Assembly: GCA_029959085.1 (NCBI GenBank)
Contig: JARWIR010000002.1
Location: forward strand, 63,170,154 to 63,234,153
From: Nemophila menziesii
Lineage: Eukaryota; Streptophyta; Magnoliopsida; Boraginales; Hydrophyllaceae
Direction of reading: 5' to 3'
Length of the DNA stretch: 64,000 nt
The position numbers were made by a program, and so were the translations under genes. Shown here piece by piece: positions 1 to 13,487 of the stretch. The notes under the pieces were generated by a model that saw only the letters and a program-made list of their open reading frames with translations, ran no database searches and was not told the origin of the DNA. Position 1 is the first letter of the stretch, and the number at the start of each line of letters is the position of its first letter.

Positions 1-913
1 AATATCAAACATATCTATCTTTTCCTATTCTTTTGGAGAAGTGGGAAAGTCACTTTTTTGTGCATGAAATATCCCACAAAGGAGGAGCGATGGAAAAAAT
101 TTTAGTATAAATATGCTTACCCATCTATTATATCCAAAAGGCCTAAAGGCTATGAAGGCCAAAGAGGAATAGGCAAGCCCCGTGCACCACAACCACCACC
201 AGCGGCCCGGCACGGCCCGGCCCGGTGTGGGCGTGGGCCGTGGGCTCGTGGGGAGTTTGGGGGTTTAGGGAGTTTGGGGAGTTTGGAGAGTCAAATAATG
301 AAAAATAAAAAATGAAATAATTTTTTTGAAGTGAATCCGGTGGAAGATGACAATCTCTTATATTAGTCGGCGGCAAGTCAACCCATTCAGTCAGAAGACA
401 AAATGCCCACCAATTTTGCTCCGAAGACAAGCCTCCATTAATTACGCACCAATCATCAGTTACTAAACTTGGTCATTGCTGAATTAAAAACGTGGGTCAA
501 ATGTCAAATCAAAACCTGCAATTAATTGAGAAGGAAATCTAGTGCTCTAATTGTGGACATTTCTGACAAAGGCTCACTCCACCCACTCCCTTCCCCTATA
601 AATATTGCAGCTCCCCACTTGTCTCGAAGCTACTAAATACACCAGAAAAAAGAATAACACTCTGCCTCTCTTTCTCACTAAAACCCTAGTAGAACCTTTT
701 TTTCTGTTAGAGTTACCGGTACGCTGGAATATCATTTTAACAACCTGTGTAATTTGTTATTCATTTTCTTTCTGTGTAAGTGTATTTTGTATTCCTGTAA
801 TCGTATTTCATTGTTTTTTTGTAATAGTTAGTTTACATTAAAACGAATATTATTTCTTTTACTTTTGGGAAACCATTTATGTTTTGTTGAAAACGGTGAT
901 TGTTTTAATCGCA
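1..913 (+). repeat. 5' LTR of copia C1 (partial)
   Basis: Matches 5640-6590 almost throughout, ending at a CA dinucleotide near 913. A TATA box (tataaata, 597-604) lies in a block conserved in the other three LTRs of the family and probably marks the transcription start. Positions about 180-285 are an abrupt GC-rich patch rich in cggcccgg and gtggg, which differs in sequence and length from LTR to LTR. No standard tRNA-Met primer site could be recognised just after the LTR. Confidence 0.88.
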
Positions 914-959
914 ATTTAAAAAGATATTCCTTTTCTTTTCTCACCGGTTATTTTTTGAA

Positions 960-2021
960 GTGGCTCTTCCTATTTTTGCCGTTGGTTCTCCTTTGAACGA
1001 AAAGCCACTTCTCGACGTGAATAAATTGGAACCCCTTAATGGTTCTAACTACAAGAGTTGGGCACAAAAGGTTATGATTTGTCTTGAACAGTATGAACTC
1101 GACTTTGCTATAGTCGAGGCTCCTCCACTTATGGAAATTTGAGCTCATACTGAATAAGAGCTAGCTATACATCTTGCCCTCGAATCCAGGTTCAAGAGAC
1201 CTGATACCATGGTTCGGGGTTGGATGTTGAACAATGTTACCAATCCCATCTTTGATCTCCTTGCCAAAGAAAAATCGGCAAAGGTCATATGGGTAACTCT
1301 CGAGAAGAAATATAGGGCTGATGATTCTGGTAAGAAAAAGTACATCACTGGGAATTGCTACAATTTTAAACTAAAGGACCAGAAACCCATGACTGAACAA
1401 CTTCATGTGTACGAGAACCTATGCGCGGAGCTAATCGCCGAAGGCATGAAGATCTACGAAGTTTTTCAAGCCAACATTTTCCTTGAGAAATTTCCCGTAT
1501 CTTGGAGTGAGTACCGCAACCACCTCAAACACAAAAAGAAAGAAATGTCTCTCCAAGAACTCATCAGCCACATACAAGTCGAATAAGCCAATCGACTCAA
1601 GGATAAGTCAATCTCTTTCCCTTCTCATTCCTTGAAAGCTAATCTCGTCAAAGGTTCTGGCCAAGGTAACGAAGACAGGTTAAAAGGGAAGGGAAGAGAA
1701 CAAGGCTCGAACAAGCCTAAATCAGGGGGAAACAAGAACCGCGGCAACTCCACTAAACAAGGTGGAGAATTCAAAACTTCCCGTAAGATTCAAAAACCTA
1801 AAAGGGCATGTTACTGTTGTGGTAAAGAAGGACATAGAGCTTTTGAATGTCCCCTTAGGGCTTGCCAGGGTCCCAAAGCTTCCGTTAATCTGTCTGAGAC
1901 CGAAGAAATAATTGTCGCGGTAATGGTTGAGGTGAACTTGGGGGAGAACAAGAGTGAGTGGATCCTTGACACTAAGCTTCTCGAAACTTCTGCCAAACAA
2001 AGCCTTGTTCGAGAAATTTGA
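960..2021 (+). pseudogene. gag: copia C1 gag (capsid/nucleocapsid), broken
   Basis: Gag would form the cytoplasmic virus-like particle. Three blocks in one frame (960-1142, 1209-1586, 1632-2021) are separated by stops. The N-terminal block carries KLEPLNGSNYKSWAQ, typical of the copia Gag N-terminal (UBN2-type) domain. The third block has a CCHC zinc knuckle (CX2CX4HX4C) at about 1806-1850 behind a Lys/Arg/Gly-rich RNA-binding stretch. The start is GTG at 960 where the sister element has ATG (19874), so the original start codon is lost. One stop (GAA to TAA near 1584) is clear by comparison with C2. Gag is followed directly by a protease remnant (SEWILDT near 1957) whose Ser-Gly-Ala part is gone. 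Not functional. Confidence 0.88.
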
Positions 2022-3450
2022 AAAAGCAATTGATGGTGAGTGTGTGTACTAGGGTGACTCTTCCACCTCTACAGTTCTCGGGAAAGGATAGGTTCCCCTC
2101 AAACTCACCTCTGGTTTCTCAAACTAAATGATGTTCTCTTCATCCCCTCTCTCCGTGGGAACTTAGTTTCTAGAGCGCTTATTAATAGAGTCGGTCTCAA
2201 ACTTGTTTTCGAGGGGGAGTGTAAATCATTATCACCAAAAATGACAAGTTCATGGGGAAAGGGTACTTAAATAATGGCTTGTTGTTTTAACACTATAACC
2301 CTTAATGAGAATGCATCTAATTCTACTTATATCGTTGAGTCTGTTCAAATGTGGCATGATAGAATAGGTCACTTAAATGTTGCGTCTATTAAAAGGCTCA
2401 AAACTCTTGGACTAATACCCCTTCACAATATGATTGGCTTCGAAAAATGTCAAATATGTGTAGAGTCCAAACTTGTGAAAAAACCTTTTAACTCTGTTAC
2501 CACGAGACAAACTATATTGCTTAAATTAGTTCATTCGGACTTAGCTGATTTTAAAAACTCCGCCAGTAGAGGAGAAAAACTTTATTACATAACCTTCGTA
2601 GATGACTACTCTAGGTTCCCAAAGGTGTAACTTCTTAAAACTAAAGATGAAGCGGAAAATGTGTTTTTAAATATAAAGTCGAGGTTGAAAACCAACTAGA
2701 CTTTAAAATCAAACGACTTAGGTACAATAGAGGAGGCGAGTATATTTCTAACTTCCTTATATAGTTTTGTGATACCAATGGGATTATCTATGAACTTAGT
2801 GCCCCTTATACACCCCAACAAAATGGCATAGCAGAAAGAAAGAATAGGTCCCTTAAAGAGACTATGAATGCCATTTAATAAGTCCAGTTTTACCAACCAA
2901 CATGTCACGGGAAGCTGTTTTATCAACCTATTATGTACTTAATAGGGTACCACATAATCCCTAGAAAAGACCCCTTATGAGATGTGGAAGGGTTTTCCAC
3001 CAAACCTGAAATATTTAAAAGTGTGGTGCCTAGCCAAAGTCAAACTACCTGATTTTAAAACGATCACCGTTGGACCTAAAACCGTTGACTCAATTTTCAT
3101 AGGATACGCTCAGAATAGCGCGGCATACATATTCTTATCCTTGGATGATAACTATATTTGTGAATCTAGAGATGCTGAGTTATTTGAACACATTTTCTCT
3201 TTGAAAAATTTAAATATTGTCAATGTTTCTTTACCCTTTGATAACTTATCTAGTAATGATGTTTTACTTTTTGATGATGTTTTCCCTGACCCCTCCACTT
3301 TCATGGAACCTAGTAGTATTCCCGAGGAAGAACCTAGGAGAAGTAAGAGGCGTAGGATCGATTCTAGCTTTGGCCCTAACTTTATTACAGCCTTTATGAC
3401 CGACGGTTTTCACATTGACCTATTAAACGAAAAGGTAGTCAACTGCTTCC
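2022..3450 (+). pseudogene. pol: copia C1 protease end and integrase, broken
   Basis: Integrase joins the DNA copy to the chromosome. Visible parts are the zinc-binding pre-integrase domain (WHDRIGHLN with KCQICVESK, about 2350-2470), the catalytic core start (HSDLADF near 2533, FVDDYSR near 2597), the region around the second acidic residue (NRGGEY near 2725) and the last catalytic Glu ([11 protein letters not shown], about 2822-2855). The residue expected to be the second catalytic Asp reads Asn here. Stops fall at 2630 and between 2690 and 2980. A C-terminal extension (2982 on, IFIGYAQNSAAY) leads to an acidic, Ser-rich linker and then the reverse transcriptase. Dead copy. Confidence 0.86.
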
Positions 3451-4911
3451 TCATGGAGGAAGACCCAAAAACTTATGACGATGCTTTAGAATCTATAGAT
3501 GCTAGTTTTTGGAAAGAGGCCATTAATAGTGAACTTGAATCCATTAAAAGTAACCATACATGGGAATTAACCGACTTACCTAGGCGTAGCAAACCTATTA
3601 GTAGCAAATGGATTTTTAAGAAATAATTGAGACCTGATGGTTTGATAGAAAAATTATAAGCGAGACTTGTTATTAAAGGCTTTACCTAAAAGAAAGGTTT
3701 AGACAACTTTGACACTTAATCCCCAGTGACCAAAATCACCACAATAAGAACCCTTATTTGTCTAGCTGTCATTCACGAACTTGTAACACATCAAATGTAT
3801 GTCAAAACCGTGTTATTGAAAGGAGATCTAGATGAAGAGATCTACATGGCGCAACCTGAAGGGTGTGCGATCCCTGGTCAAGGGGACAAAGTGTGTAAGT
3901 TGAAAAAATCCTTGTATGGTTTAAAACAGGCACTGAAAAAAAGGTATGAAAAACTAGATAGTACTCTTATTACAGATGGTTTTGTAGCTAAAACTTTTGA
4001 TTCATGTGTTTACTCCAAGGTAACAAATTCAGAGTATGTTATCATCTGCCTCTATGTTGATGACATGCTCATCTTTGGTAATACTATTCATATTATAAAT
4101 GAGATTAAATGCTTCTTGTCTTCCAGATTTCGACATGAAAGATATGGGAGAAGCTGATGTAATTCTTGGGGTAAAACTCATTAGGAGCAGTAGTGGTATT
4201 ACCTTGAATTAGTCTCATTACGTAGAAAGAATGCTGAAGAAATGAAATTCCTTTGAGGTCACACCTGTAAATACTCCTTATGATTCTAACATTCATTTAT
4301 CCAAAAACGTTGGAGATGTTGTATCCCAAAATGAATATGCTAAGATCATAGGGAGTGTGATGTTCTTGATGAACAATACTCGACCCGATATTGGCTATGC
4401 CATGAGTAGACTTAGTCGCTATACTCATAAACCTAGTATTGACCACTAAGTTGCACTTCGCGGCCTACTGAAGTACTTAAGGGGTATCATTGATCTAGGC
4501 TTGCATTATAGCAAATTCCCTGCAGTCCTTGAGGGATTTTGTGATGCAAACTGGATCTCTGACAATGACGAAGTAAACTCCACCAGTGGATATGTGTTCT
4601 CCTTAGGAGGAGGTGGTGTATAGTGGAAGTCTTCTAATCAGACTTGTATATCACGCTCCACCATGGAGTCTAAGTTCATAGCAATAGAGTTAGCTGGGCA
4701 AGAAGCTAAGTAGTTGAGGAGTCTCCTATTAGATGTGCCACTTTGGGAAGGAAGTGCCACACCTGTGTGTATCCATTGTGATTCACAAGCTTCCATTGGA
4801 TTCGCTCATAATAGCGCCCATAATGGAAAGAGGAGACATATACGCATCAGACATGGGTCAGTAAGACAGTTACTGAAAAATGGTATGATAGCCTTGGAAT
4901 ATGTATGATCA
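3451..4911 (+). pseudogene. pol: copia C1 reverse transcriptase and RNase H, broken
   Basis: These domains would copy element RNA into DNA inside the particle. The RT start is seen as FWKEAINSELESI (about 3508-3550) and SSKWIFKK. The catalytic motif YVDDM is at 4052-4066. The RNase H region shows [12 protein letters not shown] (about 4538-4570), [21 protein letters not shown] and a C-terminal block at 4714-4908 with HCDSQASI. The frame changes between the RT block (3726-4157) and the last RNase H block, and stops occur at about 3624, 3660, 4210, 4450, 4620 and 4710. Several could be single-base changes from sense codons. Confidence 0.9.
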
Positions 4912-5557
4912 AAGAACAACCTAGCTGATCCATTTAGCGAAGGCTTAACTAGGAGAGTAGTCCTGGAGACGTCGAGGGGGATGGGACTGAAACCCATTAA
5001 TGGGGACTAATGAGTCGATGTGATTCTCTCCAATCCTATGGCTCAAAACAAAATCGTCTTAAAATTCATAGCCACTCGTGGTGGTCCTGTTAAGAAGGAC
5101 TTGATGAATAAGACGTACTGAGTGTTTAAACTCATAGAGAATTCATAGCCTAAATGGTGGCCTTTTCAAGAAGGACTTGAGGAACTCACGGGCGATCGCG
5201 AGACCCAAACTTCATAATAGAATGTTAAAATGAGACGTCCTTATAAAATCTTAAAATGCAGAGATCCACAAAGTTCATAGTCCGTAAAGGGTGGTACTTA
5301 GAGAAGGACTTGATGAACTGAAAGGTGATGTTTGAGGGAACCATAACTTTCAGTAGGGGAGAGTATGTGCTATGTGGGTCTCGATCGAAAACAGTTGAGT
5401 TTAAGAGTAAGTTCGTTTAAACAGAATTTGGTGGTTGCCTCACTTCACTACATGACAATTCAAATCGAAGGATATTGGCACTTAAGTACAATTCACCCAA
5501 ATGTTGGTAGTTATGGAAACCTGTTCACCTTCTATCCTAAAGACCCTGAGTGGGGGA
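4912..5557 (+). repeat. copia C1 3' untranslated region with three stem-loop repeats and polypurine tract
   Basis: After RNase H there are three related units of about 48 bp at 5063-5110, 5141-5187 and 5272-5319. Each opens with attcatag or agttcatag and closes with agaaggacttgatgaa or a variant. The ends are complementary (AGTTCAT with ATGAACT, GTCC with GGAC), so each unit can fold into a hairpin. The same three units occur at the same place in C2. A purine run gagtggggga (5548-5557), the likely plus-strand primer, abuts the 3' LTR. Confidence 0.75.
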
Positions 5558-6590
5558 TCTTGGGATTTAAATCGATTGTTTAGAGTAATTTCTATTAATC
5601 CGATCATGCTATTTTGGAGAAGTGGAAAAGTTTTAGATTAAAACATCAAACATATCTATCTTTTACTATTCTCTTGGAGAAGTGGGAAGGTCACTTTTTT
5701 TTCATGAAATATCCCACATAGGAGGAGAGATGGAAAAAATATTCGTATAAATATGCTTACCCATCTATTATATCCAAAAGGCCTAAAGGCTATGAAGGCC
5801 AAAGAGTAATAGGCAAAGCCCCCCACGCACCACCACCACCACCCGCCCGGCCCGGCCCGGAGTGGTTGTGGGTCTGGGGCCGTGGAGGAGTGGGTCGTGT
5901 GTTGTGGAGGAGTCGGCCGTGGGGAGTTGGGTTGTGGGCTCGTGTGGGAGTTGGGGATTTTGGGGAGTTTGGGGAGTCAAACAATGAAAATTGAAATAAT
6001 TTTTCTGAAGTGAATCTAGTGGAGATGACTAGCTCTTATAGTAGTCGATGGCAAGTCAACCCATTCAGCCAAAAGACAAAACGCCCACCAATTTCGCTAC
6101 GGAAGACAAGCCTCCCCCAATTACCCACCAATCATCAGTTACTAAACTTGGCCATTGCTGAATTAAAAACGTGGGTCAAATGTCATATCAAAACCGCCAA
6201 TTAATTGAGGAGGAAATCAAGGGCTCTAATTTTGGACGTTTCTGATAAAGGCTCACTCTACCCACTCGCTTCCCCTATAAATATTGCAGCTCCACACTTG
6301 TTTCAAAGCTACGAAATACACCAGAAAAAAGTATAAGACTCTGCCTCTCTTTCTCTCTAAAACGCTCGTAGAACTTTTTTTCTGTTAGAGATACCGGTGC
6401 GTCGGAACATCTTTTTAACAACCTGTGTAATTTGTTATTCATTTTCTTTCCGTGTAAGTGTATTTTGTATTCCTACAATCGTATTTCATTATTTTTTTGT
6501 AATAGTTAGTTTACATTAAAACAAATATTATTTCTTTTACTTTTGGAAAACCATTCTGTTTTGTTAAAACTGGTGATTATTTTAATCACA
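5558..6590 (+). repeat. 3' LTR of copia C1
   Basis: Direct repeat of 1-913 with the start present. It opens at tcttgggattt directly after the purine tract and aligns to tgttggaattt of C2, so the first dinucleotide TG has decayed to TC. It ends at CA (6589-6590). The TATA box is at 6276-6283. The GC-rich patch at about 5820-5970 is longer than in the 5' LTR and carries caccaccacc and gtggagg runs. Confidence 0.9.
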
Positions 6591-6597
6591 ATATGAA

Positions 6598-8030
6598 ACA
6601 TAAAAAGTAGGGTTTTCGAAGAAAATCACATCTAAAAATGAGTTTTCAGATTATGAAACCCTATAATGTGTCTTTTATAAGAATTTTGGAACCCATTAAG
6701 CAAGTATTAATAACCATAACCGTAGAAATCACATCAAACCTGAAGTCATTGAACATTATTAAAAACCAAGACAAAAGACTAACAAGGCTGAAAAATTATT
6801 TGGTTAGAAAATTACCTGAAAAAGGATTTGAACAATCAACATTATTGGACACACTCGGTTTTTCTAACCAAATCAAAAAAGAAGGATGAGATATGTGAGG
6901 TCGAGAGAGATAGGAGGAATATAAGATAGGTTTTGTGAGTGACTGTAATAAAGAATTAAAAGTGTGTAGGTCTTAAAAAACTAATGGGTCATGGGCTAAA
7001 CCATAAAAGGTTGGACGAAATTCATTATAAGGCCCAAACAAACAAAAAATTATTTTAGGAGCATCCCTACTTTTATTGCATAATGAGAAAATGTTGTATA
7101 AAAAATAATAAAATAAATAATAGAAAATATAAGTTTAAAATATATCTAAACTATTAGTATAACCTTAAATCGAACACGTTCAAATTTCATTGTAATCTTT
7201 ACGTTTGAAAATACGAATGTAAATTGATGGTCTTTCAATTTATAATTCCATGTTTAAATACTCAAAACATCCTTGAATCTCATTCTCCTTATGCTAAGAG
7301 TCTAACTCTTTTTTATGCATTAAAAGATTCAGACATAGTTTATATTTATGTAATCATCCAAATATGTTTTTGTTTAATAATTTTATACTAGAATATATGT
7401 GTTCTGATTTGCGACGATATGATAAATTTAGTCACAAACTAATGGATGTGAAGACTATCAGATATTAGTTAAACTCCCTTTGTAGTGATGGTAACTGTGT
7501 AGTATTGTCATATAATATCATTCTTGTCTAACCTAATAATATATTATTGGCATCCAAAAACAATCAATCGCAAATATATACACATACTTATGATACTGTG
7601 AATATGACACTAAAAAATGACCATGTTTGTAAAAAAAATTATGCCATTAAATCAAAGATACTTACATCTTGTGACATATTATTCGTATACATACATATAT
7701 AAATAAAGAGTGTCCATAATTAAATTTTAGCTAAACTTACACAACTAACGTTCAAATTTATGTACAGAAACTTTAAAAATTACTAAAGATACCCTGACTA
7801 TATATGGCTTGCCCTATTATTAAAAATCACGTTGATAAAAAAAATAACATAAATTACCCAAAACAAAAAACTAAACGTATTAAACACAATGAATTCTTGC
7901 CCCTATCTCCCCAGCATCTGTCCTACAACAACACCTATTCACAGCATCAATCCAACACCATTGAATTACCACCGCCATTCATGGAGCCACCCAGCACTAT
8001 CATTGTCACATTTTATCCATGACCAGCACA
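6598..8030 (+). repeat. dispersed repeat, copy A (about 1.4 kb), unknown type
   Basis: Collinear with 11655-13487. Shared blocks include ttttcgaagaaaatca, agaaaattacctgaaaaa, taatgagaaaatgttgta, tatgcattaaaagattc and catggagccacccagcac. It begins immediately after copia C1, which seems to have inserted at its left edge. The short open frames inside (for example 6638-6889 and 7804-8022) are not conserved as protein between copies, so I read it as non-coding. I found no clear terminal inverted repeats, so class and origin are unknown. Confidence 0.6.
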
Positions 8031-11000
8031 ACAACATCAAATTATCTTTATCTCATACGACGTGAATTACAAGTAGGTTTCATCCCAAAATTTTCTCTTT
8101 GATAAAATTTGTCAAATATGCCATATGTAGAAGTAGGTGAATCATCATTGCCTTTTATACTCAGCAACACTATTTCTTTATGTTTCCACGACTCACAGTT
8201 GCAACCCTCCATCCCTCTATAACCACCACCACAACGATCGACCTCGTGTAACCCCCTAAAACCACCAAAAACCTTGACATGTATGTTCAAAATCAATTAC
8301 TAAAATTCACTTTTTCCAGTTACTCAAATGATATCATAGGTATTACACAACAAGAGTTCGATAAAATCACCAAGCCATTATTAAGTTTTATTTTCCCCTT
8401 TTTACGGTAATTCTATCCTCTTGACTCCGTTGCTCTTCCATAGAATTTCTCTTCTATCGCCAAAATTGAGTCTAGGATTTCTCTTCTAATTTTGAAGTGA
8501 TTTACAGGTAATGCAATTTCTCTTCTCTGTTAATCATTTTAAATTATATGTGGTATAACTAACTGGATTTTGGTGAGACTCTTATTTATTCGAATGTGAG
8601 CATTCTTTGCCTGAATCTCCTATTTGATAATTCAACATTTAACATTTTACCCCTCAATCCGATAAAATCAAATAATTTTAATCAAATTCACTTGGTAAAT
8701 ATAAAATTTTAAAATTTAACGTATAAATATAGGGGATGATTGAAGAAATACTATGGACTAGAAAACATAGACTTGAACGTCCAACAAAAATGTGGTACAA
8801 GATATATTGATCAACAGGGGACAATATGAGTCATGATGAGTTTGAGACGATGTTGCAGATGTGGGGAAGTAATGAGTTTGATGTAAAAACCTATTGAATA
8901 TGATTTTTATATTTTAAATATTAAATAAAATTAATTTAAACAACCGAGATTAGTTGCGGAAAAAAAGAATAGAGATAAGTAGGGAAACCCTTACAACTAT
9001 TCGTCAACAGCAGTTGGATACAATGTTTATCATATTTTTTATCATTTACCCCGAAGAATAATATGTTCATATTATTAACTTGTGTTTTTGTTTTATATAG
9101 GACCCAGAGGAAGAGAGAACATAGTTTCAACAATAGTCATAGGCCGATCATTGCGCTCTTACACCTACATCCCTCAATTTAGATGTGAAAGAAGCAGCCC
9201 AAGGTAGTTGAGTTTTATAGCAAAATTGGTCTGAAATAAACGGTAGATTAGAGGGATTAGTGGTTTCATCAATACCTTGTAAGCTAGAATGTTGTGTGCA
9301 GTCGAATAATTATAATTTTTTGACTAACAATATTCCTCAGCAAAAGGGATTCTAGATGTCCATCATTTAGAACCTTTTTTTCTTGTTTGTGTAGATAAAT
9401 TTACGTTTTTTTTTAGTCGTCTATAATCTTTATTGTCATTTTTACAGCCGTATCCTTACTAGTATCACTAGGAAAATCTATAAGTTCCACTAAAGCCCAG
9501 CTAACAAAGTGTTTAGTACACAACCTTTTGTTTATCTTGTTTAAAGATTTCTTCACCTTAGACACATTCTATATACGAAACCTTATTAGTATGACTAAAT
9601 TAATTTCATAGTTGTAGTGTAAAATAATTAAACAAAATCATATTGGATAATTGGGCAAATATAAACATAACCAGTACCTTTAAATAAACAGAACAATGAG
9701 TGAGACTCCTAAGACTAAGAAAATGAGGTTCGTGGACGTTTTAAATAATTAACCCATTGAATTATAAATTGATAGACCATGAAATTTACATTCGTCTTTT
9801 TTACCTTAAAAATAACTATAAAATTCGAAGGTTTTTGGTTTAAGGTTATTTCAATAGTTTAGGTATATTTTAAACTTATTTTGTCTACTATTTTGTTTAT
9901 TATATTTTTTATACAATATTTTTTCATCACGTATGATAAGTGTCTTAGTTTTGAAATCAACAATGTTTAAATTTTATATCTAATCGAATATTTCATTTAT
10001 TTTATTCTATTTTATTTTCTATCCGTATATTTTTAAATCCTTATAATATTATTCAATATTTTAGATTTTTATATATTATTTTTATAGTTAAATAATAAGT
10101 AACTTATCTGTTTTTTTAGAATTCCTTTTAAGATTTTTTTTATATCTTATTATTGATGTATTTTATATGAACTATTATATAAAGTGTATTAGAAAAAGAT
10201 ACAAGAAATGAATGGTGCGTTAATTTATTACAAAACTATTTTGTTGTTTGATTACTACAGTGTTGCTTTATTACATATATATATATTATTTTTTAATAAT
10301 ACTACTTAATATATCATATAATATATATGTGTGTCATACAATAGTAAGAATGACTTACTATATATAATTGAAATATAGTGATCATCGATCTTGATCATGC
10401 TAAGATAACGATTTATGTGTATTGAACAAATAAAATATTAAGTAATCTAGTATCATTTTTATATAAGTCAATTAACTATAAATATACAAGCATTATTTTA
10501 ATTTTTTAAAAGAAAGTAAATATATAAGTAATTTATTAATAATCTCACATAATGCATTTTGAGTTCGTGATATTATATATTTTCATCAACCTTTTATTTT
10601 TAAAATATTTTATTTTTGATTAAAATATCTCAATTTACCTTTTTGCACCTACGACATCATGTTTTAGATTTTCAAGTTAAGTTCCAAATGTAAATGATTG
10701 TCAAATTAATGGCAACATAATGGGTACCACATAATCTAATGATAAAATAATCAATGATATTTTAATAATTATATAATAGTTAGGGCTAGTATTAAATTTT
10801 TTATAAATATAAAGACCCCTTATAAATTTTTGAAATATTGTTGAGTAATTTTAAAATTTGGATAAATATTAGGATCGAGTAGTGAAATTTGAGCTAATGA
10901 GAAAAAATTGGGATACAAAAGACATTACCCAACATGTTGTCATTCTTTGATATATCCATAAAATCCATTAATATCTAATATAAGTGAAAGTTGAATATGT

Positions 11001-11654
11001 GAGGATTTCTATGATATGCATACGACAACAGATACTTTAAAAAATTTAATACATAAATCCTAAACGTAGCTTTGTGGTTGGTAGTATCAATTTAACTTGT
11101 AAATAATAAAATAATTATTTTATACCTTAGTTATTGGTTACATTCAAAATATAATAACTTTTCCAAGTTAACAAATAAAAAAAAATTAAGTAATTACTAA
11201 TCATTCAATCAAAATATACCAGGATTTTCTTATGGGCCAAAACATAATAAAAATCACAGAGAATGCTTTTCTATAATAAAATAATAACTTTTCTAACTGT
11301 TGTGAGGAAAATACACTTACAAATTTAAAAAACATGTTAGTTGTCTCAACTAATAACTCAATAAAAGGAAACACAGTGATCTAATTATATATCCAATTAT
11401 GAAATCAACTCATACTTACAAAATACATGATAATAAGAACTATATCATACTTAACCTTTGCTCCATATTTGTATGATCTCTCTGCATGCAAAGCACTTTG
11501 AAGATTCTTATTCAAATGTAGAAATATTTCAAAAAAAAAAGGAAAAAAAGTATGACCTAGTAATATATAATCCATTCGAAAAAAAGATCATTTCGCAAAA
11601 TCATTATATTGTAAATAAAAATAAAAATTATTAATGCAATCACTTAGTATAATC
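8031..11654. other. AT-rich stretch without recognisable genes
   Basis: No supported gene. Pyrimidine-rich sequence with repeated atttctcttct (8440-8535) could be an old untranslated leader. 8750-8900 could encode a short peptide but it has no family I recognise. From 9400 to 11650 there is only AT-rich sequence with scattered short runs and stops in all frames. Confidence 0.5.
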
Positions 11655-13487
11655 ATATGAATATAAAAAGAAGGATTTTCGAAGAAAATCATATCTGAAA
11701 AAGAATTTTCAGATTATGAAACCCTAAGATGTGACTTATATAACAACTTTTTAAAATATTAAGCAATGATAAAGAACCATAACCATGGTAAGCACATAAA
11801 ATCTGAAATCATTGAACATTATTAAAAAAACAAGACAAAAGACTAACAAGACCAAAAATTTATTTGTTTAGAAAATTACCTGAAAAAAGGATTCATACAT
11901 TGAACATCATTGAACAAGCTCTGTTTTTCTAACCATTTCAAAAAAGAAAGATGAGATATGTGAGGTTGAGAGAGATAGGTAGGATGTGAGGTTATTAGGT
12001 CATCATATGGGCCGAAGAATAAAAGATTGGGCAAAACTCATGTTCTGGTCCAACCAAAAAAAATTGATTTTTAGGACCCTAAGGTTTTTTGATTGGAAGG
12101 GTCGGGTCAGTGGGTACTTCTGAGCATCCTTACTTTTATTACATAATGAGAAAATGTTGTATTACATAATATGTTTAAAATATAGCTAGACAATAAGTAT
12201 AACTTTGAATCAAAAACCTTCAATTTTATTGTAATCTTTAATTTTAAAAAAAATGAATGTAAATTTGATGGCCTATGGTTAAATACTCAAAATATCTTTG
12301 AACCTCAATCTCCTTATCCTAAGAGTGGGGGTTCATTTTTTATGCATTAAAAATTTCGGACATTGTTTATATTTGTCTAATCATCCAAATACGTTTTTAT
12401 TTAATAATTTTATACCAAAATATATTTGTTCAAAAAAATTGACTTTAGGACCTAAACAGGCCTTTCGATTGGAAGGGTCGTTTTTTGCGGGTCATTGGGT
12501 TTGTTTAAGCATCCCTATTTTTATTATATAATGAGAAAATGTTGTATAAAAAATAATAGACATAATAATTTTAAAATATATCTAAACTATAAGTATAACT
12601 TTGATTAAAACACCTTCGAATTTTATTGTAATCTTTATGTTTGTAAAACTGGAAGTAAATTTGACGGTCTATCAATTTATAATTCCTTGGGATAAATACT
12701 AAAAACATCTCTAAACCCCATTCTCCGTATCCTAAGAGTCAAACTCTTTTTTATGCATTAAGAGGTTCGAACATAGTTTATATTTTTATAATCATCCAAA
12801 TATGTTTTTATTTAATAATTTTAAACCAGGATATATTTGTTTTGCAACTGTAAGATTGATTTAGTCACAAACGAATCGATGTGAAAACTATCAGATTTAA
12901 AAAAATTCCTTTGTGATGATAGATATTGTGTAATATTTTCATATAATATCATTCTTTTATGACCTAAAACAATATTGTTGGTATTACAAAACAAACAATC
13001 GCAAACATATACACATACGTATAATATTGTGTATTACACTAAAAGAATGACCACGTTTATAAAAAATAAACTTTTATCCTATTAAATCAAAGATACTTAC
13101 ATTTTGTGACATATTATCCTTATATAATTCTACACATACATATATAAATAATGAGTGACCATAATTTAATTTTATCTTAAAATACACAACCGACGTTCAA
13201 ATTTATCTACAAAAACTATAAAAGTTCTGAAGATATCCCTACTATTATGTCTCACCCTATAATTAAAAAACACGTTAATAGAAAAACAAAACAAAAACAA
13301 AATAGCCTAAAACAAAATCTAAACGTATCAAACACCATGAATTTTTGCCCCTCTCTCCCCAGCCTCTGTCCTCCAACAACACCCATTCACGACGTCACTC
13401 CAACACCATTAAATTACTGCCTACTATTCATGGAGCCACCCAGCACTATCATTGTCGCATATTATCCATCACCATCACAATAAATTA
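11655..13487 (+). repeat. dispersed repeat, copy B, with internal tandem duplication
   Basis: Diverged copy of 6598-8030. It is longer because a segment of about 375-400 bp is present twice in tandem: about 12057-12434 and 12435-12850 both run from aaaaaaattgact/ttt through gattggaagggtcg to taatgagaaaatgttgta and the tatgcatta block. The left edge (catatgaatataaaaag near 11655) is uninterrupted, whereas in copy A it abuts copia C1. Function and element class are unknown. Confidence 0.6.

Larger units (their letters stand above)
1..6590 (+). mobile_element. Ty1/copia LTR retrotransposon C1, decayed, 5' LTR cut by window start
   Basis: Two similar LTRs (1-913 and 5558-6590) bracket an internal region coding, in order, Gag, protease remnant, integrase, reverse transcriptase and RNase H. 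Integrase before reverse transcriptase is the copia order. Most surviving coding blocks from 960 to 4157 lie in one reading frame, so the ancestor had a single gag-pol polyprotein; it is now broken by many stops and some indels. The first roughly 80 bases of the 5' LTR lie outside the window. The element sits at the edge of a repeat whose other copy (11655 on) keeps an uninterrupted version of the junction, so the predicted target duplication is ATATG (6591-6595). C2 at 18857 is a second member of the family. I do not assign a copia lineage. Confidence 0.93.

Noticed and set aside
8048..8296. Minus-strand open frame of 82 codons
   Set aside because: No recognisable family, AT-rich context, and no counterpart in repeat copy B.
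12298..12531. Open frame of 77 codons in repeat copy B
   Set aside because: Crosses the junction of the internal tandem duplication, and copy A has no equivalent frame.
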